A stretch of DNA of 64,000 nt, taken from positions 1 to 64,000 of the forward strand of contig NZ_JBGVLF010000065.1 in the NCBI RefSeq assembly GCF_045124115.1. The letters run 5' to 3'. Positions 7,782 to 17,136 of the stretch are shown in pieces (within the stretch, counting starts at the first letter, position 1; each line of letters starts with the position of its first letter). Under the pieces are notes generated by a model. It ran no database searches and was not told the DNA's origin. It saw only the letters and a program-made list of their open reading frames with translations. The DNA is from Phascolarctobacterium_A sp045124115. Lineage in GTDB: Bacteria > Bacillota > Negativicutes > Acidaminococcales > Acidaminococcaceae. A program made the position numbers and the translations under genes.

Positions 7782-8410
7782 TATTCTTTAATCCTCCCCA
7801 CCACAGTAATACCGCCAACAACGGACTGGCCTTTTTTTACGCAAATTTCCACATTACGTGGAACAATCAGCTCAGTGCTGGAGCCGAACTTAATCATGCC
7901 GTAGGTTTCGCCCTGTTTCAGCTGATGACCTACAGTTACCCAAGACACAATACGGCGTGCCAAGAGGCCGGCAACTTGGATTACCAAGAAACGGAATCTG
8001 CCATTATCTACCCCGATTGCATGGCGCTCGTTCTCGAAGGAAGCAGATTTTTCATAAGCAGGCACAAACTGACCGCAAGTGTAACGTTGGTATTTAATTT
8101 CGCCATCCAAGGGACTGCGGTTAGTATGCACATTGAAAACGGACAGGAAGATTGTCAGCTTCAAGGCAGGCTCATTGAGATATTCATCATCAAAAATTTC
8201 CTCCACACCCATAACCGTACCATCCGCAGGGGAGTAGAGTACATTGGGGTCATAGGGAGTTACACGATGGAAATCGCGGAAGAAATACGCGAAATACAAC
8301 GCCAGAACAACAGGGATTACTGCCCACACGGCACCAAAGAAATAATACACAATAGCAGCCAAAACCAGAGACCCTATTACATAATAGTACCCATCTTTTA
8401 CAATAAACAT
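7781..8410 (-). CDS. psd: phosphatidylserine decarboxylase, short form
   Basis: 209 residues with N-terminal membrane helices (about 8-45). The self-cleavage motif appears as FGSSTE (Gly176-Ser177), where the family creates its pyruvoyl cofactor; the usual LGST is here GSST. The conserved FLSVFNVHTNRSP segment is present. It converts phosphatidylserine to phosphatidylethanolamine. Short proenzymes of this size are typical of bacteria with the PssA-coupled arrangement seen here. It is the first gene of the psd-pssA-GT2 operon. Promoter not clear. Confidence 0.9.
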   Translation of the reverse strand: MFIVKDGYYYVIGSLVLAAIVYYFFGAVWAVIPVVLALYFAYFFRDFHRVTPYDPNVLYSPADGTVMGVEEIFDDEYLNEPALKLTIFLSVFNVHTNRSPLDGEIKYQRYTCGQFVPAYEKSASFENERHAIGVDNGRFRFLVIQVAGLLARRIVSWVTVGHQLKQGETYGMIKFGSSTELIVPRNVEICVKKGQSVVGGITVVGRIKE

Positions 8411-8456
8411 ATACAGCCTCGCTTTCTCGGGGATTGCAAAAATCTATCACATAGAA

Positions 8457-8496
8457 AAAGTGATGGAAGCCATCAATTACGCTTTACCATCACTTT
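8457..8496 (-). terminator. terminator after tagA-like gene
   Basis: AAAGTGATGG / CCATCACTTT inverted repeat (10 bp, 20-nt loop) followed by a T-run on the minus strand. It separates the two-component/tagA transcript from psd. Confidence 0.7.
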
Positions 8497-8584
8497 ATTA
8501 TAATACAGCTTATTATTTTTGTCCATGATAACCGTTAAATATTTAACACAAAGACGCAGAAAAAGCAAGCGCCTTTCTGTAAAA

Positions 8585-9313
8585 TTATTTACCGCTGAAC
8601 ATAACCTTGAGCACGAATTTAGGCAGTGCCATCATGCGCATAAAGCGGCTGGGCTGTTTGTAAAGGCGGAACGCCCACTCCAAGGACGCCTCCTGCATCC
8701 ATTTGGGAGCACGCTCCATTTTGCCTGCCAATACGTCAAAGCTGCCACCAATGCCCATTAAAATACGGGGCTTGAGCTGCTCACGATGTTCTACCAGCCA
8801 TTTTTCCTGCTTAGGTGCGCCCAAAGCTACAAAAAGCATATCCGCACCGGAAGCGTTGATGGCTGCAATAATCTCCGGCACTTCGGCCTCAGTAAAATAG
8901 CCGTTGTGACAGCCTACTACCTGCACGCCAGGATAAAGCTCTTCCGCCTTAGCCTTTGCTGCCTCCGCAACACCGGGAGCACCGCCAAAGAAATAGGATT
9001 TGTAGCCTTTTTGCGCTGCTGCAGCCAACAAGTTGCAGTATAAGTCAAAACCTGCCACACGTTCAGGCACCTTATAACCCAAGTGACGGCCTGCCCATAC
9101 AGCGCCTGCGCCATCGGGCAGCACCAGTTGGGCATCCTCGCTGATTATTTTATTGTAGGACGCATCCTGTTGACACATCATAATGATTTCTGCATTGGCA
9201 GTAACCACAAAGGTCTGCTCACCTGCCTGCAGTCGTCCTTCTAAATATTCTACGGACTCCTGCATGGTCAAGGCATGGACAGGTACGCCCAAAATCTTTA
9301 TCGGCTCAATCAT
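8585..9313 (-). CDS. WecG/TagA/CpsF family glycosyltransferase (GT26)
   Basis: 242 residues. The family core is clear: VVTANAEIIMM, LVLPDGAGAVWAGR, the FFGGAPGVAE loop, ADMLFVALGAPKQEKW and GIGGSFDVLAGK, then a basic amphipathic C-terminus (RAPKWMQEASLEWAFRLYKQP) that docks on the membrane. The family transfers N-acetylmannosamine-type sugars onto lipid-linked acceptors at the inner face of the cytoplasmic membrane. In a Negativicute this points to surface glycan or lipid-carrier glycan synthesis; the exact sugar is unknown. It starts 15 nt after the response regulator stop, an unusual partnership. Confidence 0.9.
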   Translation of the reverse strand: MIEPIKILGVPVHALTMQESVEYLEGRLQAGEQTFVVTANAEIIMMCQQDASYNKIISEDAQLVLPDGAGAVWAGRHLGYKVPERVAGFDLYCNLLAAAAQKGYKSYFFGGAPGVAEAAKAKAEELYPGVQVVGCHNGYFTEAEVPEIIAAINASGADMLFVALGAPKQEKWLVEHREQLKPRILMGIGGSFDVLAGKMERAPKWMQEASLEWAFRLYKQPSRFMRMMALPKFVLKVMFSGK

Positions 9314-9328
9314 CTTCCTAGCCTCTCT

Positions 9329-10033
9329 TTATTGAATATATGCCTTCAGAACATTGCTTTCCTTATCAAGGCACAAATACTTATATACAGGTCTGCCTAC
9401 GGACCCGCGATGCAGATCCAGTTTCAGCAGATGCAGTGATTTTAAAAACTCCAAATACTTACGGATAGAAACACGGGAAATGCCCACCATGGCAGCCACT
9501 TCCTCCGTAGTAAACATGCCGTCAATCTGACGGATGCACTCCCACACAGTTCCCAAAGTATTCTTGTCCAAGCCCTTGGGCAGACTAACCGCTGTTTGTG
9601 GTTCGTGGCGGACGATGGTCTGATCCAAATCAGACTGCTCGATAATGTTCTGCTCCTCCACAATATGGCGACGGCGTTGGTAATTATTCATAGCCAAATG
9701 GAAACGCTCGAACTCAAAGGGCTTGATAATGTAATCTACTGCACCCAAGCGCAGCGCTTGCTTAATCTTGTCCTTATCATTGGCAGCAGAAACCACGATT
9801 ACGTCCACATCATAAAGTTTTTCACGAATCTTCGCCAAAAGCTGCAAGCCATCCATAGTAGGCATAAAGATGTCAAGAATCAGCAAATCATAGTCATTCT
9901 GCTCCAACAACTTTAAAGCTTTTTCACCATTATTGGCAACATCGCACAGCTTAAAGCCTTTTACTTGGCTGATATAATGCTCATGCAGATGAGCAACCAT
10001 GGGATCATCTTCAACAACTAATACATTGATCAT
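9329..10033 (-). CDS. CitB/DcuR-like response regulator
   Basis: 234 residues from the ATG at 10,033, one nt after the kinase stop; an ATG four codons earlier is possible but has poor spacing. Receiver domain (1-120): acidic pair EDD, phospho-acceptor Asp54 in LLILDIFMPT, conserved K in YIIKPFE. A linker leads to a C-terminal HTH (MFTTEEVAAMVGISRVSIRK) of the CitB/DpiA class. Paired with the CitA-like kinase just upstream. Such pairs sense C4-dicarboxylates or citrate and switch on transport genes; the target here is not in the window. Confidence 0.88.
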   Translation of the reverse strand: MINVLVVEDDPMVAHLHEHYISQVKGFKLCDVANNGEKALKLLEQNDYDLLILDIFMPTMDGLQLLAKIREKLYDVDVIVVSAANDKDKIKQALRLGAVDYIIKPFEFERFHLAMNNYQRRRHIVEEQNIIEQSDLDQTIVRHEPQTAVSLPKGLDKNTLGTVWECIRQIDGMFTTEEVAAMVGISRVSIRKYLEFLKSLHLLKLDLHRGSVGRPVYKYLCLDKESNVLKAYIQ

Positions 10034-10034
10034 C

Positions 10035-11705
10035 TCAATCACCATCCTTCTTCACAGGCAGGCGCACAGTAAAGGTAGCACCTTCACCGGGCGCAGACTC
10101 TACAGTAATAGTACCATTTAAGTTTTCTATACTTTGACGTGCTAGGAACAAGCCAAAACCATGTCCTTCCACACCCTTGCTAGAGAAACCGCGTTGGAAA
10201 ATCTTGCCCATTGTTTCTTCATCCATACCGGGTCCGGAATCCTCCACCACAATGACTATTTCCTTATCAAAGTCCAGAATGGTCAAGTTGACAATTCTTT
10301 CGCCGTCAAAGTTTTTTAAAGCATCAAAAGCATTTTCAATCAGATTTCCGGCAATCAGTACAATGTCATGGACGGAAGGAACGTACAGCTCGCCATGGAG
10401 CTCGCTTTCTTCCGTCAGGCTGAAATCAATCTCCAGCTCACGACTGCGGCTGATCTTGCCTAAAATGAAACCTGACAAAGTAATATCCTTCAATCGAGTA
10501 ACGATAAAGGATACCTCGGACTGCCTATTATTGGCAATCTCTTGGGTATATTTTTTCAACTCGTCATAGGCTTTCATATTAATCAAGCCCATAATGACGT
10601 GCATCTTATTCATAAACTCGTGGGTTTGGGCGCGCAAAGCGGTAGCATAATTTTTAAAGCCTGTCAGCTGGTTGGCCATTTCCTCTACCACGGATTTTTT
10701 ACGGAAGGTGATAACAGCACCCAAAATCTTCTTTTCACCAATCAAAGGTACTGCAGTGATAATGAAGAGAATAGAGCCAACCTTTACAGATGCATCGACA
10801 ACAGTCTTGCCGCCTTTAATAATAGCATCCAACGGAACTGTCTTGAATACATCTTTAGCAGATCTGCCGCACAAATTATCGCAGTCAGCAATACCCGCCT
10901 GCGTCAGCAGATTATGGGCTTCAAAATTAACCACGGTGATAACACCATTGCTGTTAACGTTGATAATGCCTTCACGTACAGAGTCCAAAATGACGTTGCG
11001 TTCCTGCAGCAGACGTGCGATTTCTTCGGGCTCGTAGCCAAAGAGAACCTTTTTAATGCGTCCTGCTAGGAAGATGGCGCCAAAAATGCCCACCAATAAG
11101 CCCAAGGTTACCAAAATCAGCAGAAACATAACTGCATCCAAAGTGGACTTGTTGAGCAAGTCATCGGAATAACCTGTAACAACGTAGCCAATGGTTTCGC
11201 CATTATCATTGCGCACGAAGCCAAAGGCTTGATTAGGTATAGCGTAGTTTTCCTTCCAGCCAATTTCATTCAACGGAGCGTACTTGTCTACCAAGACCTG
11301 CGCCCGAGGTGCGAAGTTAGGCAGCTTGCCCGGGTTATACATTACCCGTAGCCTGCGGTAGCGGTCATAAATAGCTACGCCCGCCTCGTCCGAATGATCT
11401 ACGTCATTGACATAGCTACCCATAAGCTCATTGGCAGATTCAATCTCTACCGTGCTGTAAACCTGTAGTCCCCGTTTAATTTCGTCAGAATTACAGAGGA
11501 TGTTGTTAATGCTGACTGCATTAATGCTGACGCGGTCATAGACCACCCTAGAAACCTTGTAGGTAGTAAACAAGGATGCAGGCAGCAACGCAACGCACAC
11601 TACCAGTGTAATCAAAATAACGATTTGCTGGGAAAGGGAAAACTTCGTATTAAATTTTAGTTTTGTAAAAATAGAGCTGTTGGGCTCCTTAGATTCTTTC
11701 AACAT
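10035..11705 (-). CDS. CitA/DcuS-like sensor histidine kinase
   Basis: 556 residues. TM1 (about 27-50), periplasmic Cache-type sensor (51-188), TM2 (190-216), cytoplasmic PAS (235-340), Spo0B-like dimerisation helix with phospho-acceptor His362 in RAQTHEFMNKMH, and an ATPase domain with NLIENAFDAL, DSGPGMD and GHGFGLF. This is the layout of the CitA/DcuS family, which binds carboxylates outside the membrane. Succinate or another dicarboxylate is a plausible ligand, since related Negativicutes ferment succinate (inference). The start lies 17 nt inside the end of prfC, so translation is coupled to it. No transporter gene is adjacent. Confidence 0.88.
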   Translation of the reverse strand: MLKESKEPNSSIFTKLKFNTKFSLSQQIVILITLVVCVALLPASLFTTYKVSRVVYDRVSINAVSINNILCNSDEIKRGLQVYSTVEIESANELMGSYVNDVDHSDEAGVAIYDRYRRLRVMYNPGKLPNFAPRAQVLVDKYAPLNEIGWKENYAIPNQAFGFVRNDNGETIGYVVTGYSDDLLNKSTLDAVMFLLILVTLGLLVGIFGAIFLAGRIKKVLFGYEPEEIARLLQERNVILDSVREGIINVNSNGVITVVNFEAHNLLTQAGIADCDNLCGRSAKDVFKTVPLDAIIKGGKTVVDASVKVGSILFIITAVPLIGEKKILGAVITFRKKSVVEEMANQLTGFKNYATALRAQTHEFMNKMHVIMGLINMKAYDELKKYTQEIANNRQSEVSFIVTRLKDITLSGFILGKISRSRELEIDFSLTEESELHGELYVPSVHDIVLIAGNLIENAFDALKNFDGERIVNLTILDFDKEIVIVVEDSGPGMDEETMGKIFQRGFSSKGVEGHGFGLFLARQSIENLNGTITVESAPGEGATFTVRLPVKKDGD

Positions 11706-13302
11706 CTGCAGGTACCGTTAAGAACTGAATACCGGGGTTGCGATCCAAAATCCAATTCAGGGACCATTCATTGTTAACCAAAATAACAGGGCGGTCCTTC
11801 TTGTCATAAACAAGCATACCATTGTCCAGACCCTTGATATTTTCAATCAGCTTCTTGTCTTCAGCGTATACCCAGCGGGCTACGGAATAAGGCAGCTGGT
11901 TCATCAGCAGTTGCGCACTGTATTCGTTGAGCAGGCGGTATTCCAATACCTCCAATTGCAATACGCCGACTACGCCGACGATGTAGCTTTCCAAGCCTAC
12001 GCCTTCTTGACGGAAGACTTGGATTGCACCTTCTTGGGAAAGTTGGATGATGCCTTTTTCAAATTGTTTGCGCTTTAAGGAATCCTTAGGCTGTACGCGA
12101 GCGAAAATTTCCGGCGGGAATACGGGGAAATCTTCAAATTGCAGCTTTAAGCTGTTATCGCTCAAGGAGTCACCAATGCCGAAGATACCGGGATCGAACA
12201 CGCCGATAATATCACCGGGATAAGCTTTTTCAACAATGGTACGTTCCTGCGCCAGGAATTGTTGGGGTTGCGCCAATTTTACCAGTTTGCCGGACTGCTT
12301 ATGGTATACAGACATGCCCTTTTCAAATTCGCCGGAACAAATACGCATGAAGGAAATTCTGTCACGATGGGCAGGGTTCATGTTAGCTTGGATTTTGAAA
12401 ACGAAAGCAGAGAATTTTTCGTTATCCGGTGTAATCATTGTACCATCTTGCAGCGCGCGGGGCTGTGGCTTAGGAGACAATTCCAAGAATTTTTCTAAAA
12501 ATGCCTGCACGCCAAAGTTGGTCATAGCACTACCGAAGAACATGGGAGTCAGTTCGCCCTCATTAACCTTCTCAAGATCAAACTCATCCCCTGCCATATC
12601 CAGCAGTTCAATATCATTGCACAGGTTTTCATACAAGTCGTCGCCCAACAATTCTTTAATCTTGGGGTCGTCCAAAGAACCGGTGGTGGATTTCAGTTTA
12701 TTAGAACCATGGCTGGTGTCGTCTTCAAACAATTCAATGGTATTTTCCAAGCGGTTGTACACGCCTTTGTAATGACCATCAATACCAATGGGCCAGTTAA
12801 TGGGATAAGCGCGGATGTTCAGCACTTTTTCCAATTCATCCATCAAATCGAAGGGATTGCGGCCGTAGCGGTCCAATTTGTTAACAAAAGTAAAGATGGG
12901 CAGATGACGGCGGTGGCAAACCCAGAACAGCTTCTTAGTCTGCGGTTCCACGCCTTTAGCAGCATCAATCAGCATAACAGCGCTGTCCGCAGCCATCAAG
13001 GTACGATAAGTATCCTCAGAGAAGTCTTGGTGACCGGGGGTGTCCAAAATATTGACGCGGTAGCCGTCATAATCGAACTGAAGCACAGAGGAAGTTACAG
13101 AAATACCGCGCTGCTTTTCAATCTCCATCCAGTCGGATACAGCATGCTTATTGCTTTTGCGTGCCTTAACAGAACCTGCCAAGTGAATAGCTCCGCCGTA
13201 AAGCAGCAATTTTTCTGTCAAAGTAGTTTTACCTGCGTCAGGGTGGGAAATAATCGCAAAGGTGCGACGTTTCTCAATCTTTTCTAATAATTCTTCGCTC
13301 AT
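11689..13302 (-). CDS. prfC: peptide chain release factor 3
   Basis: 537 residues, close to the usual length of RF3. The GTPase domain has SHPDAGKTTLTEK (P-loop), DTPGHQDF (G3) and NKLDR (G4); RGISVTSSVLQF marks switch I of the RF3 branch rather than EF-G. RF3 recycles RF1 and RF2 after termination. It starts 12 nt after the zinc-binding hypothetical and overlaps the histidine kinase by 17 nt. Confidence 0.95.
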   Translation of the reverse strand: MSEELLEKIEKRRTFAIISHPDAGKTTLTEKLLLYGGAIHLAGSVKARKSNKHAVSDWMEIEKQRGISVTSSVLQFDYDGYRVNILDTPGHQDFSEDTYRTLMAADSAVMLIDAAKGVEPQTKKLFWVCHRRHLPIFTFVNKLDRYGRNPFDLMDELEKVLNIRAYPINWPIGIDGHYKGVYNRLENTIELFEDDTSHGSNKLKSTTGSLDDPKIKELLGDDLYENLCNDIELLDMAGDEFDLEKVNEGELTPMFFGSAMTNFGVQAFLEKFLELSPKPQPRALQDGTMITPDNEKFSAFVFKIQANMNPAHRDRISFMRICSGEFEKGMSVYHKQSGKLVKLAQPQQFLAQERTIVEKAYPGDIIGVFDPGIFGIGDSLSDNSLKLQFEDFPVFPPEIFARVQPKDSLKRKQFEKGIIQLSQEGAIQVFRQEGVGLESYIVGVVGVLQLEVLEYRLLNEYSAQLLMNQLPYSVARWVYAEDKKLIENIKGLDNGMLVYDKKDRPVILVNNEWSLNWILDRNPGIQFLTVPADVERI

Positions 13303-13314
13303 GTTGTCCCCCTA

Positions 13315-13887
13315 TCAATCCTCAATAGTCTCATCCATGTTTTGGGCTTCATACAGCTTATAAGCCTCTAAAATCTGCTTTTTAATATAATCAGGCACAG
13401 GAATTTCCGTCTGCAGCTCACCGCGCATGGTTACGCGGAAAGCAACATTATCAAATTTTTCCCCGCCATAAGTTTCACAGGTAAAGGAAGTACGCATAAA
13501 TTCATCAGTGAAAATGCAGTCCTTTAAGTAATGAGCTTTGCGCTCCCTATCCCACGCTGCGTAAATCTCGTACAGACGGCGTTGTGCCGCTACAGGGATG
13601 TCTTCGCCTACGACTACGGTTTCCGTTTCGTCCAAAGGTGTGCAGTCCATGTGCTCATAGAAGCTGCCATCCTCCAATTCGATGTCCACAGTCAGCACGT
13701 AGTCCTTTTCATTAAAGGATGCATCTTTAATCTGCCACTTAGCTTCCCACTTGGCAATGCAGGCAGGACAGATAAATTTAGTATCGCGGATACTGGTAGC
13801 CATATAATTATCACGATAGTACAGCTTTTCACCGGGCACAAAAGCCTCACCGCATTCGCTGCAAACAATGTCCAAGGTACGAATCAT
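13315..13887 (-). CDS. zinc-ribbon hypothetical protein
   Basis: 190 residues from the ATG at 13,887, where GGAGG gives ideal spacing. An N-terminal CSECG...CPACI pair forms a split zinc knuckle around residues 9-45; the rest is mixed alpha/beta with many acidic residues and ends DETIED. No family recognised. It sits directly after the tRNA terminator and 12 nt before prfC, as the first protein gene of that transcript. A role linked to translation is possible from position only. Confidence 0.6.
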   Translation of the reverse strand: MIRTLDIVCSECGEAFVPGEKLYYRDNYMATSIRDTKFICPACIAKWEAKWQIKDASFNEKDYVLTVDIELEDGSFYEHMDCTPLDETETVVVGEDIPVAAQRRLYEIYAAWDRERKAHYLKDCIFTDEFMRTSFTCETYGGEKFDNVAFRVTMRGELQTEIPVPDYIKKQILEAYKLYEAQNMDETIED

Positions 13888-13913
13888 GTGCAATTCCTCC
13901 AAATTTGAATATG

Positions 13914-13943
13914 AAAAAAAGCCTTAACGTATACGTTAAGGCT
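13914..13943 (-). terminator. terminator after tRNA-Pro
   Basis: Near-perfect palindrome (AGCCTTAACGT / ACGTTAAGGCT, 13920-13943) followed by seven T on the minus strand. Only about 25 nt separate it from the ribosome-binding site of the next gene. Confidence 0.85.
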
Positions 13944-13955
13944 ATAGATCCGACA

Positions 13956-14033
13956 TGGTCGGAGCGGCGGGATTCGAACCCACGACCTCTTCCACCCCAA
14001 GGAAGCGCTCTACCAAACTGAGCCACGCCCCGA
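13956..14033 (-). tRNA. tRNA-Pro (anticodon GGG)
   Basis: Full cloverleaf on the minus strand: acceptor TCGGGGC / GCTCCGA, D arm GGCTCAGTTTGGTAGAGC, anticodon stem CTTCC/GGAAG with loop TTGGGGT giving anticodon GGG (reads CCC/CCU), T arm GTGGG-TTCGAAT-CCCGC, and an encoded CCA end (13956-13958). Confidence 0.96.
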
Positions 14034-14044
14034 CAACTTTGGGT

Positions 14045-14063
14045 TGTTGCTGTATCTCAGCAA
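14045..14063 (-). other. hairpin in tRNA-Pro leader
   Basis: GTTGCTG-AGATA-CAGCAAC hairpin between the promoter and the 5' end of tRNA-Pro. It may guide processing of the leader; no further evidence. Confidence 0.4.
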
Positions 14064-14071
14064 CGAATAAG

Positions 14072-14100
14072 ATTATACTGTATCTACATGGATTTGTCAA
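14072..14100 (-). promoter_or_regulatory. consensus promoter of tRNA-Pro
   Basis: Minus strand TTGACA (14095-14100), 17-nt spacer, TATAAT (14072-14077): a perfect sigma-70/A consensus. Start expected near 14,065, about 30 nt before the tRNA. Confidence 0.9.
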
Positions 14101-14129
14101 CAACTTTTTTGAAAAAAGTTTAAATAATT

Positions 14130-15470
14130 TTAAGCAAGTTCTGCTACAACCACATCGGCAATAGCGCTGGCGATTTCTTCCAAGCGGTCTTGCTTAGGTC
14201 CTTCTGCCATAATGCGGATTAAAGGCTCGGTGCCGCTGGCACGTACCAGGATTTGGCCGTTATCGCCCAACTCTTCTTGATATTTTTTTATAACCTCTTG
14301 GATAGCAGCTTTTTCTTCCCAGCCGTTTTTATTCTTTACGCGTACGTTCAGCAGGACTTGGGGGAACTTAGTCATTACTTTGCCCATTTCGGACAGAGGC
14401 TTGTTGTTCTTAACCATAGCGCACAACAGTTGTACAGCAGTCAAGATACCGTCGCCTGTTTTAGCATATTCGGAGAAGATAATATGACCGGATTGTTCAC
14501 CGCCCAAGGAATAGTTGTTTTTGAGCATTTCTTCCAAAACGTAGCGATCGCCTACAGCGGTCTTGCAGGTCTTGCCACCGTGAGCCTTCATAGCTTGGTG
14601 CAGGCCTACGTTGCTCATTACGGTTACAACCAGCATATTGTCGTTAAGCTTATGGCGTTTCATTTGTTCCAATGCGCAAATCAGCATGATTTGGTCGCCG
14701 TCAAGAGCTTCGCCGTTTTCGTCCACTGCCAAGCAACGGTCAGCGTCGCCATCATTAGCGATACCCACATTAGCGCCTACTTCCACAACTTTTTTCTGCA
14801 GCGCTTCCAAATGGGTGGAACCACAGCCATTGTTGATGTTGATACCGTTGGGTTCGTTGAAGATAGTTACTACTTCAGCGCCAAGGCTGCGCAGAATAAT
14901 CGGTGCAATTTCACTGTTAGCGCCATTGGAGCAGTCCATAACAACTTTCAAACCATTGAGTTTTACATAAGCAGTGCTGAGAATATGTTTGATGTACAGC
15001 TCTGCCAAGTTCTTTTCGTAAACAATGCAGCCTACACTGCTGCCGCTTACAGCGTTGCTGTAGTCAATAGGAGTTTCTACAATAGCAGCAATTTCATCCT
15101 CTACTGCGTCCGGCAGCTTGTGACCGGTTTGGGAGAAGAATTTGATACCATTATCTTCAAAAGGATTATGGGAAGCAGAAATAACTACACCTGCGTTAGC
15201 CTTTACTACAGAAGTAAGGAAAGAAACTGCAGGAGTGGGCATTACGCCCAACAGATGAGCATTACCGCCTGCACTGCAGATACCTGCAGCCAAAGCGCTT
15301 TCCAGCATTTGTCCGCTACGACGGGTATCCCTGCCAATAATAATCTTGGGACAGGAAACTTCTCTGCCAAAATATTTTGCCGCAGCATAGCCCAGTTTGA
15401 AAGCCAGCTCCGGAGTCAGTTCTACGTTCGCTACACCACGAACACCATCAGTACCAAATAAACGTGCCAT
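14130..15470 (-). CDS. glmM: phosphoglucosamine mutase
   Basis: 446 residues. N-terminus MARLFGTDGVRGVAN, phosphoserine loop ISASHNP with Ser100, metal loop DGDADR, sugar-binding GGEQSGH, and phosphate-binding RASGTEPLIRIM mark GlmM. It interconverts glucosamine-6-P and glucosamine-1-P for peptidoglycan and LPS precursors. In Firmicutes glmM follows cdaA-cdaR, and CdaA activity is modulated by GlmM binding; here an FAD dehydrogenase gene separates them. Confidence 0.97.
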   Translation of the reverse strand: MARLFGTDGVRGVANVELTPELAFKLGYAAAKYFGREVSCPKIIIGRDTRRSGQMLESALAAGICSAGGNAHLLGVMPTPAVSFLTSVVKANAGVVISASHNPFEDNGIKFFSQTGHKLPDAVEDEIAAIVETPIDYSNAVSGSSVGCIVYEKNLAELYIKHILSTAYVKLNGLKVVMDCSNGANSEIAPIILRSLGAEVVTIFNEPNGININNGCGSTHLEALQKKVVEVGANVGIANDGDADRCLAVDENGEALDGDQIMLICALEQMKRHKLNDNMLVVTVMSNVGLHQAMKAHGGKTCKTAVGDRYVLEEMLKNNYSLGGEQSGHIIFSEYAKTGDGILTAVQLLCAMVKNNKPLSEMGKVMTKFPQVLLNVRVKNKNGWEEKAAIQEVIKKYQEELGDNGQILVRASGTEPLIRIMAEGPKQDRLEEIASAIADVVVAELA

Positions 15471-15525
15471 TTATTTTCCTCCTTAATTACTTCCTCTACT
15501 TTAGAAGCAACAATTTATATATTTA

Positions 15526-17136
15526 CTATTGCATAGGTGCAAAGCGTTTCATAATCGCCCTAGCCACATGATAACCATCAAGCGCTGCGCTCATAATGCC
15601 TCCGGCATAGCCTGCGCCTTCGCCACAGGGATACAGCAAATCATGGGTCACAGAAACAAAGCTAGCGCGGTCGCGGTCAATGCGTACAGGCGCAGATGTA
15701 CGTGTTTCCACACCTGTTAACAGGGCGCCGCCGTCAGCATAGCCTGCCAATTTGCGGCCAAAAGCGGTAATACCCTGACGCAAAGTATTCGTTACATAAT
15801 TAGGCAGCACCTTGTCCAAATCGCAGGCTGTCAGCCCCGGTCGATAGGACGGTTGCACCAAAGACTCCAAGGAAGGCGTGCTTTGACGCAGGAAGGTGTC
15901 TAAATTTTGGGCAGGAGCATGGTAGTTGCTGCCACCGCAGGCAAAAGCCAAGCGCTCGTATTGACGTTGGAACTCTACGCCTGCCAAGGGGTCACTGCCA
16001 AAATCCTCCGGGGAAACGTTTACTACCAATGCACTGTTAGCAATACCGCTGTCGCGGTTGAACATGCTCATGCCGTTAACTACTACGCCGCCACTTTCGG
16101 AAGCAGCAGCAACCACTTGTCCACCGGGGCACATACAGAAGGAATAAGCTGTTCTGCTTTTGTCCGGAGTGTGGTACACCAGTGCGTAATCCGCCGCCCC
16201 CAGCAGATGATGTCCGGCAAAATCGCCATATTGGGCTCTGTCAATAAGCTCTTGGGGATGCTCGATACGCACACCAATGGCAAAAGGTTTAGCAGTAACG
16301 CCCACCCCTTGGGACGTCAGCATAGCGTAGGTGTCGCGGGCACTATGGCCGCAGGCCAGTACCACGGCACCTGCCGTCAAACGCTCGCCAGATGCCAGCA
16401 CTACGCCTTGCACAGTATTGTTCTTAATGATTAAATCGGTAACTTGGGTTTCGTAACGGATGGTACCGCCTAAAGCACGAATGCGATTGGATAGCCCTGT
16501 TACCATAGCACGAAGCTTATCCGTACCTACATGGGGCTTGTGCTCATAAAGGATGTTTTCCGGAGCACCTGCATCTACAAACAGCTGCAAAATTTCCGCC
16601 ATTACGGGGTCGTTAACACGGGTGGTCAGCTTACCGTCGGAGAAAGTCCCCGCACCGCCTTCGCCGAACTGAACATTACTTACAGGATTGAATTCACCTG
16701 TAGTCCAGAAACGATTTACATCGCTGACGCGTTGGGCTACAGCTTTGCCACGCTCCAAAAGGACAGGCTTATAGCCATATTCTGCCAACTGCAGTGCAGC
16801 CAGCAGACCTGCAGGGCCTGCGCCAATAACGACCGGAGGTGCAGCCATGGGCATTACGCCCAATTCCACTGCCTCTTTGGCAGGACGCTGGTATTTGGAA
16901 ATATCCTTGTCCCCCAGAAGACGCTTGGATAGCTTGGCATTAACATCTACATCTGCCAAAACGTGGTAGTTTAAATAAATATCGCTTTTCTTACGAGCGT
17001 CCACAGCCTTGCGCAACACCTGTACGCTTTGCAGTGCATCCTTGGGCAGACCTGCCTTTTTGCACACTGCCTGCTCCAGGCTCGTTTCGTGGCGCAAACT
17101 GATACGCACATTAGTAATCTTTATTTTCATCGGCAC
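15526..17136 (-). CDS. FAD-dependent dehydrogenase (COG2509-type)
   Basis: 536 residues. An N-terminal helical extension (1-95; residues before VVIGAGPAG) precedes a Rossmann FAD domain (VVIGAGPAGLLAALQLAEYG) with the second FAD motif near FGEGGAGTFSDGKL. The C-terminal FAD contact is PCGEGAGYAGGIMSAALDG. This matches uncharacterised FAD-dependent dehydrogenases common in Firmicutes; the substrate is unknown. The GTG start overlaps the cdaR stop (TAGTG); an ATG two codons on is also possible. Its insertion between cdaR and glmM is notable. Confidence 0.85.
   Translation of the reverse strand: MPMKIKITNVRISLRHETSLEQAVCKKAGLPKDALQSVQVLRKAVDARKKSDIYLNYHVLADVDVNAKLSKRLLGDKDISKYQRPAKEAVELGVMPMAAPPVVIGAGPAGLLAALQLAEYGYKPVLLERGKAVAQRVSDVNRFWTTGEFNPVSNVQFGEGGAGTFSDGKLTTRVNDPVMAEILQLFVDAGAPENILYEHKPHVGTDKLRAMVTGLSNRIRALGGTIRYETQVTDLIIKNNTVQGVVLASGERLTAGAVVLACGHSARDTYAMLTSQGVGVTAKPFAIGVRIEHPQELIDRAQYGDFAGHHLLGAADYALVYHTPDKSRTAYSFCMCPGGQVVAAASESGGVVVNGMSMFNRDSGIANSALVVNVSPEDFGSDPLAGVEFQRQYERLAFACGGSNYHAPAQNLDTFLRQSTPSLESLVQPSYRPGLTACDLDKVLPNYVTNTLRQGITAFGRKLAGYADGGALLTGVETRTSAPVRIDRDRASFVSVTHDLLYPCGEGAGYAGGIMSAALDGYHVARAIMKRFAPMQ

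Noticed and set aside
7931..8503. Plus-strand frames across psd
   Set aside because: Shadows of psd; no independent start signal or domain.
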